Source: Gordius sp. MW1
Lineage: Eukaryota > Nematomorpha > Gordioida > Gordea > Gordiidae
NCBI GenBank assembly: GCA_964036665.1
Contig: OZ038530.1
Location: forward strand, 5,594,501 to 5,658,500
Length of the DNA stretch: 64,000 nt
Reading direction: 5' to 3'
The notes beneath the pieces are model-generated. The model searched no databases. It was given only the letters and a program-made list of their open reading frames with translations, and was not told the origin of the DNA. The stretch's first letter is position 1. Each line of letters opens with the position of its first letter. Position numbers and translations under genes: made by a program. Positions 10,401-20,200 of the stretch are shown piece by piece.

Positions 10401-13360
10401 CGAATGGCCGTAAATCTTTTGAGCAAAATTTTATAGCCTGATTTATGATTGATTTTTTAATTTTTTCTTCTTTTAAGGGGTTTATTTTATTCATATAATG
10501 ATCTAGTGTTAGGCTATTTTGTCTTTGGGTTGTACATTTGTGGCGTTTTAAATGTGATGTACCATCTGCTGATTTATATGAATATATTTTTTTGCAATTT
10601 TTGCATATGCAGGCACTAACTGATTCACCATTAACATCCATTAAAGGATCAAATTGTTCCACAACTTTACTTTTAAGCTTGTGATTTAAATTTATTTTAT
10701 ATACACCTTTTTCATAATTAGATATGATTGTGGACAAATTATTTGACACTATAATAAAATTTAATAAAAAAGTAAGGATGTATCAAATCAATAACTTTTA
10801 TTATGTTGCATATATTAATTATAGATTAAGCCTTTTAATATTAAACTGTTAGTTTCAAAACAAAAAATACAATTATTAAAGGGATTAGTAAAGCAAAGCG
10901 ATATAAAGCCAAATATTTAATAAAAATATCCAGAAAAATACCTTTTTCAACCAAGCTAAATCTAGTTAATATTGTAAAATTAATGATTCAATTAACATCC
11001 ATTAAAGGATCAAATTGTTCCCAAACTTTACTTTTAAGCTTGTGATTTAAATTTATTTTATATACAATACACCTTTTTCATAATTAGATATGATTGTGGA
11101 CAAATTATTTGACACTATAATAAAATTTAATAAAAAAGTAAGGATGTATCAAATCAATAACTTTTATTATGTTGCATATATTAATTATAGATTAAGCCTT
11201 TTAATATTAAACTGTTAGTTTCAAAACAAAAAATACAATTATTAAAGGGATTAGTAAAGCAAAGCGATATAAAGCCAAATATTTAATAAAAATATCCAGA
11301 AAAAATACCTTTTTCAACCAAGCTAAATCTAGTTAATATTGTAAAATTAATGATTCAATTAACATCCATTAAAGGATCAAATTGTTCCCAAACTTTACTT
11401 TTAAGCTTGTGATTTAAATTTATTTTATATACACCTTTTTCATAATTAGATATGATTGTGGACAAATTATTTGACACTATAATAAACTTTAATAAAAAAG
11501 TAAGGATGTATCAAATCAATAACTTTTATTATGTTGCATATATTAATTATAGATTAAGCCTTTTAATATTAAACTGTTAGTTTCAAAACAAAAAATACAA
11601 TTATTAAAGGGATTAGCAAAGCAAAGCGATATAAAGCCAAATATTTAATAAAAATATCCAGAAAAAATACCTTTTTCAACCAAGCTAAATCTAGTTAATA
11701 TTGTAAAATTAATGTAGAAAAATTTAAAATAATATAACAAGAATAATTTGTCAAATATTTAAGCACTAGAATTTTAAGGCAAAGGAATTAAACTTAATCA
11801 ATAACAAAAAAATACAAAGCTAACAAAAAGTTACATTTAAGTTTGTAATTAAAGTTAATTTCAAAGATTAGAGCAAAAATATTTATGAATTTATATGGCA
11901 CTAATAATAATAGTAATTTGTGATAAAATTAATCACAAAAGTGTAATTAAACTTACTTATAAAAGAATGAAGTTATAGTCTTAAAAATCAATAGCAAATT
12001 AAAAAAAGGTCAAATTTAGCGCTTGAAAAATGAATGAATGCTACAGGATATACAAAATTTAGAAGTTAAAAAATTAATCCTAAATATTTAATAAAAATAA
12101 TATATTAATTGTTATGCAATTTATTGGCTCGCTTTTTGTTTTTTCTAATTGTTTGATGTTTAAGTACCTTTGTAACTCCAAGACCTTTTATATAATCTCT
12201 GGTTCGTTTAAGCCCGTTTATAAAACTTCAGGCCCGTTCAAGCCCGTTAAAAAATCTCAGGCCCGCCCGAGCCCGTTCCATTAATTTTTAGGCCCGTCCG
12301 GGCCCGGCCCGTTAAATTTTTTATGATACAAAGCCCGTCCGTACCCGTCCGCGGGCCGGGCCGGCCCGTGCAGGTCTCTACTACAACGCTATGACCCTCG
12401 CTGAAGACCTCAAAACGGTAAAATACCAGGCCCTCCTACCCTCTAATATCTTTATCTCTATCGTTGCCTCGTGCTTTGGGACTTTTGGTCAGGCCGCCAT
12501 GAAGCTTTTCAAAGAAATCAGCCATCGCTGCCGGCCCTCTAAATATTCTACAAATTTTTTATTCAAACAAAAAATTGGTATTTTTATAGCAAAGTACAAT
12601 TTTAAATCCCTAGCCGACAGCTGGCCACTTGTAATAGTTGACACATGCGACGCTTTTGAATTATAATTATTTATTTTGTTTTATAGTCGCCCTTACATTT
12701 TTCCAATTTTAACACTTCATTTTTATAATTTTTTACGTCAAGTAAACAAACAAATAAGTCGAAAAACTAAAATTAAAGAGGCTTAAATTTACAGGTAATC
12801 GGCATTAGTGGTCATGACTGAACAATCTGATGGAGATCGACAAATTGCGACAGTCGTATTTTTATCTTGCGTGACAAAGGTTCCTTCAGTTTGGCGATCA
12901 TTGATACCAACCCAAGCTTGCCGACTTCCAAATTGATCCATAAGCCAGTCCTTAAAGCCAAATGTTTTAAATTAACATGATCAAACTTTATGCAGGCCAA
13001 CTTTAAAAGAACGGTAAATTTGTTAATGCATTCGATTACCAATTCGTCCTTCTCAACAACTTCGAATAGATTAGCGCTCTCCATTTGGCATGCTTTATTA
13101 GTCTCATTATAGGACAATAGGCTCTCCACGTCAAATGAAACGCATCTCAAGGTTTGAGGGTAAAAGATATAATTTGGAGGACATATTTTGGGACATGTGA
13201 AATCTAGAAATTTTATTGTAATCAATCAATGTTATTTAATATTAATTTATTGAAACGTTTTAAGAAGGAAGCACTTACCACCTTGGCAATCTACGTTGCC
13301 AGTCCATTTTAAAATGAGTAATTTTAGGTAGAATGATTGAATGAACACAATATAATTCAT
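4413..13360 (-). CDS. Secreted protein: two C-type lectin domains followed by EB-like modules
   Basis: Reconstructed exons (5' to 3'): 13279-13360, 13013-13203, 12793-12950, 8351-8493, 8115-8278, 7824-7942, 7287-7411, 7085-7234, 6602-6751, 6300-6440, 6104-6226, 5953-6032, about 5663-5728, 5343-5480, 4877-4999, 4413-4432. Exon 1 encodes Met plus a hydrophobic leader (MNYIVFIQSFYLKLLILKW), a plausible signal peptide. Exons 2-4 form CTLD1 (CPPNYIFYPQTLRCVSF, RQAWVGINDRQTEGTF, DCVAF…GKIC). Exons 5-7 form CTLD2 (WRVGLRYKGDRYFYEDGSP, DCRSVGNFIC). Neither CTLD shows EPN or QPD, so classical sugar binding is unsupported. The later exons encode cysteine-rich EB-like modules of the type GQNCQNSDQC…CQCRAGYY, most on single phase 1-1 exons. 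About 660 residues, no membrane segment seen. Phases agree at every junction except exon 12/13, which is unresolved. Intron 3 holds the LINE and hAT insertions. Likely extracellular recognition or matrix protein; no orthologue recognised. Confidence 0.8.
8545..8612 (+). pseudogene. LINE C-terminal fragment, left part (split by hAT)
   Basis: Encodes GLPIKWDFTCIDIFAPL, matching [16 protein letters not shown] of the LINE insertion in ALG12 intron 6. A one-base frameshift near 8594 follows. The last eight bases (8605-8612, CTACAACG) are the left target duplication of the hAT. The reading resumes at 12389 on the other side of the hAT. Confidence 0.8.
8605..8612. repeat. hAT target-site duplication, left copy
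   Basis: CTACAACG lies immediately before the TIR TAGAGATCTGC and is repeated exactly at 12381-12388 just after the right TIR. The 8-bp length is diagnostic for hAT insertion. Confidence 0.95.
8881..10749 (-). CDS. hAT transposase, BED zinc-finger type, with two very short introns
   Basis: Exons 9267-10749, 9082-9220 and 8881-9046 join in phase to about 595 residues, the usual length for the family. Introns are 46 bp (9221-9266) and 35 bp (9047-9081), both GT…AG; removing them restores the run KWWKAKEDKYPKLAHLAHM typical of hAT proteins. Residues 49-72 hold the BED finger (CKNC, then SHLKRHKC). Acidic residues fit the hAT catalytic triad: D186 in TTDMWT, D255 in VTDQGANI and the E of TSERNFS in the C-terminal dimerisation block ending FLHDNY. 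No ATG begins the first exon; position 10749 reads GTG directly after TTATTATAG, a good splice acceptor, so a 5' exon carrying the ATG probably lies at 10750-12180. It cuts and reinserts the element in the nucleus. Confidence 0.9.
10626..11714. repeat. Three tandem copies (about 361-367 bp) inside the hAT
   Basis: The landmark TTAACATCCATTAAAGG occurs at 10631, 10992 and 11359. The unit includes about 120 bp of the 5' part of transposase exon 1 plus its upstream intron, so copies 2 and 3 carry displaced scraps of coding sequence. Copies are nearly identical, implying recent duplication or an active expansion. Confidence 0.9.
12381..12388. repeat. hAT target-site duplication, right copy
   Basis: CTACAACG directly follows the right TIR, identical to 8605-8612. 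Confidence 0.95.
12389..12666 (+). pseudogene. LINE C-terminal fragment, right part
   Basis: Continues the frame interrupted at 8612: removing the hAT and one target copy joins …FNQNYN to AMTLAEDLKTVKYQALLP. The protein (IFISIVASCFGTFGQAAMKL, then FKEISHRCRPSK and a stop at 12664-12666) aligns along its length with the LINE tail at 56804-57155. This block matches the extreme C-terminus of reverse-transcriptase proteins of some non-LTR elements, as far as I recall it. It is a fossil inside intron 3 of the lectin-EB gene. Confidence 0.8.
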
Positions 13361-14268
13361 ACCATGGATATAAATAATTTTGCATTCTAGAATAACATAT
13401 GAAAACCTTTCATAAATTTAATCCAAACATCTAGTTTATGATAACGAAAGGACGATAGATAAATGCCTTTTATTCGTAAGAACTAAAGAAATGCAATAAT
13501 TACAAAAACGTTTGATAAAATAAATTCAATAAACACGCACAATTAGGTAAGGGTGTATACATTTAATATATATATATTTATACATGGATGTAGATAAATA
13601 TCTTGAAAACGAAGGGGACTCTACAACAACCGGATATCATTGTAAATTTCATGTATAGCTACAACAATGACCAAAGTGCCACCCCTCTTTCCAAAACTGG
13701 CTTCATATAAAAGGCGACCTAACATATTTATAATATGAGACTTGAGCTCTGTAAAGAGACCATGTCTCAGACACAGAGGAAGGACATTAGAGTGGTGAAA
13801 ATAAAATGTGTTTGATTGTTGAAAGGGTTGAGAAAAATGCAACATGTTGAGATGGGGGAACGGCGGCCAAGCGAAAAATTGTACAAACGAAGCGAGCGAA
13901 GTAAAACGAATTAGCCAAAAAAGTGATGTTTTAAAATAAAGGGCAAAGGAAGTAATGAGGGCGTCATTAAACATAATGACGAAATGAGGGGGTAGGGTAG
14001 GACACCTTAAACGATGTTCAAACGAAGATAAATATGAAATAACACACGATTAAATATGGAATGCTTGTTGAGGGCTTTTAAGGTTTTTAAATTGAAAGGA
14101 AACAAGGGTAAACAATAAAATCCCCCCATTCAGTGGAGGGGGGTGTGTGTGTGGCAATTTGGTGAAAGCGTGCATAAAGGGGGTAGTAACAAATTTGTGA
14201 TTTTTGGCGGATGGAGAAAGCCTTAGCTATTTTAGGAAACGCACATAGGCCTAAAAGAGTCGTCGTTT
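13361..14268. other. Spacer between Neuroglian 3' end and lectin-EB gene 5' end
   Basis: Both flanking genes are on the minus strand, so this holds the Neuroglian 3' UTR and the lectin gene promoter. It is A+T-rich with a short GTGTGTGTG run near 14145. Several open frames on the minus strand (for example 13621-13974) have no recognisable domain or homologue. Confidence 0.5.
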
Positions 14269-17200
14269 TCAAACGAAAGTAGCTAGGGCTGAGGATGGTG
14301 AATTGGAGTTATTATTGTTACGGTTGCTGGTTGAGTAAGGAGTTGACCTTTTTGGAATATTAACGTTGGTAGAAGATGATGATGCAGCAACGGGAGCCCC
14401 GCCATTAGTATTACTGGAATGCCGTCTACCGTATTGCCCAATGAAAGATCCATCCTCGTCGAATTTGCCCGTCTCCAGGTCTCCGTATTCAGCCATGCTA
14501 TCGGTTTCGCTACTACCCGCCGTCCCGTGAAAAGGGACACCGTTTGTTGTTAAGGACCTTTTACTCTCGCTCTTTCGGAAGGGTGCTGTTTCATCACTAC
14601 GATATTTAAAGCAGATAATAAAACGCCTAAAAAAAAAATAGCGTAAATTAAACGAATCGTTCTTATAATTACGGTTTGGTGTATTCGTTAAAAGCTCCGT
14701 CATCGTTAGGGTTCGGATCTAGTCCCTTTTGTCGTTCCTTTTCGTGCACTTTAAAGAGCAATAATTTTTATTGTTTCATAAAAACGCAACAAGATAAACA
14801 TATTAAAGTGTTATTAAACTAATAAAAAGTTAAATTAAATAAATACATCGACATAAATAAGGTATAGATGTACCGGGATACTTGCCGCCCCGATTTCTCC
14901 GGATCAAACACACGATAATCATGATGAGTAGGAGTATAGCCAACGCGCACATCAAACCCACGAACCATCCAGCCGTAGCTATGCTATCATCTCCTACAAT
15001 TTTTGTCCAAGATAAATGAAAGTTCGTTTTACTAAAAAAACCCTCGTAAACGTCTTAATTACAATTTAGTCGTGCTTTAATTTATGATAAACAAGCAGAT
15101 TTTCCTAGGTTTAAAATTTTTATAATTTGTTAGATCAGTATAAAAAAGATCAAAATTTCTTTAATGTGAGAACACCTTTCTGACAAAATTAATAGGTGCT
15201 ATTTAAATCTGAATCCGAGATTGAATCATCTTTAAAAATTAAATTGTATAATTATAACTCTAAGAGTTTAAAGCGAAAGCAATATACTTAATCCGGCCGT
15301 CTTGATATCCTGGATTTCGCTAGGTGTCAGATATTTATCATTTTGAGCTACGACACGAAATTGATATACCAACCCGGGTTCAAGATTTTCCACCAGCTGC
15401 CAATTGTCCAAAAACTCATCGTCCGTCCTTTGCCAAAAGTCATCCCCTTTAAATAATGGAGAGAGATAAGCATGTGTGTGCAAAAGCTTAAAAGAATATA
15501 CTAAAGTTCTTCTCAATTACTATTTGTATAAGATAATAACATACACTTACCCTTAATGCGGTACTGAGTGTAAAATAGGCTTCCAGGATTGCCAGAAGCG
15601 GCAGGCTGCCACGTGAGATTGACTCTTTTGGCCTCGGTTTTAGTTATCGTAAAATTGGGGATTTCGGGTGGACCCGCGGGGGCAGTTTTAACTTCTCTCC
15701 AATCGTATTGCCCGATACCGGTTTGGGTGGTTGCGGCTATTAAGACACGATATTTGGTATCACTTTCCAACCCCGGCAACTTAGTTTCCACGATCTTAGG
15801 GTCGGTTATGGATGGGAATAGCTCTTGTTCGGGATATATATCCGTTCCCTCAACTAATAATAATGAGTTAATATGGAGAAAGTTGATAAAAAGTTTACCT
15901 TTGGAATAAAATATTCGGTATCCTTTCAAGATGCCATTAGATTCTGTAGGCGGTTTCCAAAATAGTTGTAGGGCATTCGAACCGAGGGGGTAAACTTTAA
16001 AATCCTCTACCATTTCGGGAGCTAATGTAGATTGCGAATAAGATATTTAGTGATATTGTATTAGTTTGATATGTGAGGCACAAACTTACTTCCTTCGGGA
16101 GTTTGTAGTCTAATCTCGGGTGTGAGGGGACCTTCGTAGTAATTATTTATTGGCCTAATCACAGCTATATTAGTGGAATAGGGTTTGAGTGTTTTAACTA
16201 AAGCCGTTTCTTCCGTAGGGTCGACCAGGGTAACTCGAGCCTTGTCCATACCCTCGTCAGGGGTCCAAGTCAATATCTTTATTCGCATAATAATATTAGA
16301 GAAGATGAACATTTTGATTTTTACAAAGATAGCAATGGTAGTAACAGGAACAATCATAATAATCAAAAAAAAACGAAAAAATAAACTTGGATTCACATTT
16401 GGCCAATGGTCTTTTTTTTCATTGGTCAGCAGCCAGCAGACGGCCAAAAAGTCATAATAGCAATGGTAGTAACAGGAACAATCATAATAGTCAAAAAAAA
16501 CGAAAAAATAAGCGAAAAAATAAACTTGGAATTCACATTTTGGCCAATGGTCATTTTTTCTTTGGTCAGCAGCCAGTGGACGGCCGAAAAGTCGTATTAG
16601 CAATGGTAGTAACAGGAACAATCATAATAGTCAAAAAAAAAGAAAAAAGAAACTTGGATTCACATTTTGGCCAATGGTCATTTTTTTGATTGGTCAGCAG
16701 CCAGCAGACGGCCAAAAAGTCTTATTATCAATGGTAGTAACAGGAACAATCATAAGAGTTTAAAAAAACTCCGAGATTCAACCCAAACCCTTGTAGTGGA
16801 GGGCATAGGGTAATTATAGCAATTAATATCAATGTTACCCAATTCAAAAACGAATAGATATACTTATGCATTAATTAAACGTAGCAATTAAAACCCGACC
16901 TCGCCCGAAAGCGAGGGAGATAGAGATGAGGGGTGGGGCACCTCTTATGCATTAATTTAAAAAATAACACAGCGAGGGAGATAGAGATGAGGGGTGGAGC
17001 ACCTCTTTCTCATGCATTAATTTAAAAAATCGATAACCTAATATACCCAATGCAAATAGATAGGGAGGGTAACGGACAACGGACGGACACCAAAAAACGA
17101 GCCCATAAATTGCATAGCAATTAATAAATTTAACTCACTTTGTAACCCTTAAACTGTCCTCGTAAACTTTTGGGGTCTATTTTACCCCAAGCGAATCGAG

Positions 17201-20200
17201 CAGAATTAGGCCCGTTCAAATCGATCAACCGAAAATCAGGAACTGCGGACAACGGAACTAAAGAAAAATTATATACGAAGATGCTAAAGCTTGAAAAAGG
17301 TCATCTAAGTTAATGAGATGTATACATAAACTAAAAACCTTGAAAAATAAATTCTTATTTGCAAATATGGCTTGATTATTAAAATTATATATGTAATAAT
17401 AGAAATGGTTTTAAATTAAATTCCTAAATAATTTACGCGAAAGTAGATATATATGAAATACCATCTTCGCCCGAATAACCAATCACCGGTAGAGGAGGTG
17501 TTTCTGCTTGACCGATATCATTGACCGCAGTAACGCGAATTTCGTAAGGTTGATAGGTCGGTTGATTACCAATCACCACACTATTATTATTCCCATCAAC
17601 CCGAACGGATGTGTAGGCACGGCCGGGTTGACCATCAGCCGGTCTATAATCTACGAGATAATGGAACCCCGGCCCAGCTCTTTCCAATTGCGGCATCGGC
17701 TAGAATAATAAAGAATTATTAAATTAAAATGAGCTAAATATATGATAAAATTATATTGAGTTGTGCTCTTAGACTAATAGACTGCTCATCCACTTTTAAA
17801 AAGTGTTCCAAATTTTGGCATCCATTTTGAAAAGTGAATTGCATGGTTAGGTTTATGTTTATAATGGTTTCGGTTATGCCTTATATTTTTTTTGATATAA
17901 AAATGTAAATCATTTTGAGTTTTATCAACATGAGCTTTTAAAAATTAAAATATTGGTATAAATATTAATAATTATTTATAAATAATATTAACTTTTATAG
18001 CGCCATCTACACTTAAACTTATTTTCTAACATGAATTTTGGCCAATTTATATGGTTTGATGAATTTTTAAAATCGCTATAATGATTAAAATGGGTTGTTT
18101 TATATTATAAAATCAATGATTATTGACCAATACTATCCATCGCTATACAAATTCTACGTCACTTTTCAAAATGGCGGTCGTTTTTGCAACACTTTTGATG
18201 CGTTAATATATAAGAGATGAGCAGTCTATTTAGTCTATGGTTGTGCTAGATATCGGGTCCAGATGCAATAAAAGTCTTATCTCGCCACCTCTAAACGTTG
18301 TTTCAGATGAAGTTTTGTATTAAAAAGTGCGAATAATGCAGCTATTTCTCAAAACGTACCGTCCAAGAAATGGCTAGTTCGTCCGGTTTATCCCCAGCTC
18401 CCACGACATCAGTAGGATTTCGGGCCGGTTTATTAGGTGGTGTAGAGCAAGATTCGGTGGGTGGTGTACTGGCCGGGCTTTGACCAATTTTATTTTCGGC
18501 TAAAACGCGAAAAGTGTAATTGGCGTAGGGAAAAAGATCGACCCTGTATTGCCTTTCGCTGGGGGCCACGTCCTTGGGATAAGTAAACCATTCGTCGGGG
18601 TCGTAGGATGTGTTGTATTGAATGAGAAAACGAAAGATTGGGGCGCTATTATCCCCTGTCGGCCTCCAACTGATTACTCCGCTATCCTGCAAACAACTCA
18701 CCAACGTTACATCGGCAGGTGGGTTAGGGACGTCTATCATGATTTAATAAAAGCATTCGTTATTTTAAAACACAGCCTGTGACCTTGTAATCTAAAAAAT
18801 GTCAACTTAAATTACGGTCTATAACATTTAATAATAAACTTTTTATATGATTCGTCAAAAAAATATCTGCTCCGATTGATATAACCAAGTGCGACCCGAC
18901 TTGAAATCATATTGAATTTTTGATCGAGACACGATCGGAAGTTAATGCTAATTTGCCTATAACACTAAGCACGAATCACTTAAGAATGTCACAAATCTAT
19001 TAACGTCATTTATGTTGGTCAACGGTTTTTGGGCATCTAGCATTTAAGAGTAAAAGATTTTTACCATCGAAAATCATTTAAATATCAAGTACAATCAAAA
19101 GAAACTTTATTTGTGGTCCATAATTTAACTGTGAATATATTGTTTACTAGGAGGTGTCTATCAAAATATTCTAAAAATTTGTTAAGGATTTTTGAAAAAA
19201 ATAAGCTTTTATTGGTAAAACTTTAATTTTTGTGTTAAACCAAGAATTAACAATCCTTATAATCATGTTAAATCGTAAATATTAAAAACTTAAAACGAAT
19301 CAGGTTTGGTGCGTCCAAAAGAAAGGAAAAATAAAGAGATTAAAATTAAAGCAGTTAGGGGGCAAATAAGCTTTAAATACTTAACTAAAAAATGAAATCA
19401 CTTATGAACAAATAACAAGATCTATGTTTTGAAAAGGTGTTATAGGTGCACACTAGGTGGCAGCATTATAAGATTATGAGTTAATATCCAATGATTTTAT
19501 AAGTTTTCATTCATCAACTTTAGGGTAAAATCCAACGGCCGTGCAACATAGAATGTAATATAATTCAGAGGGTGCTATGTAATTTACTTCTTTTATCAAA
19601 CGAAATCATCAAATATTATCACTGAACCTTATAGATAATATTTATTGCTTTGTAGATTTAATCCTTCTTTTATAGCATTTTATAACTATTGCCATTTATA
19701 TATACATAACATGCGTGAGATGCTATTCATTATTAATTGCTATGTAATTTTAAGGCTTACTATGATATACATATGTGTTATTTTTAACATAAGTTTAAAA
19801 TTAATTGATTGGGTAACTTGCTTTCACCCTAGCTAATACATTCCAGAAACTTATAATATGACCAATTCTTAAAAATGTATCATTTGGATCAATGGGAATA
19901 TTAAGGGTTTTTATAAATATTTAGCAAATAACTGATGAGCATTATATTATTAGAATTTTTTTTGTCTGCGTCTTTTTTATGGCTACGGTTTCGCTAGATA
20001 AAATAAGCGTTGGAAACGCGGTGCTTCGACTTACATTATCTACGGCAGGCTATTAGGAAGTCAAATCTCGACCCAATAGCAATTATATTATTTCACCCCG
20101 ATCTCGAAATGTGTAAGTAAAATATGAGGTAGATAGAGGTACCTTGAACAGTTAAGTTAGCAGATGCCCGGGCGCTATCTAAGGCCGTTCGGGCTACGCA

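Larger units (their letters stand above)
8613..12380 (-). mobile_element. Complete hAT DNA transposon (3,768 bp)
   Basis: Left end TAGAGATCTGCAACGGGCC and right end (complement) TAGAGACCTGCACGGGCCGG form terminal inverted repeats; a perfect 8-bp duplication CTACAACG flanks them. Both subterminal regions (about 8640-8830 and 12190-12370) carry many GCCCGTCC/GGGCCCGG motifs in opposite orientation, as expected for transposase-binding repeats. The transposase gene is on the minus strand. A threefold tandem repeat occupies 10626-11714. The rest (11715-12180) is A+T-rich and probably holds the promoter and the first exon. Because ends, target duplication and coding region are all preserved, this looks recent and possibly autonomous. 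Confidence 0.95.
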
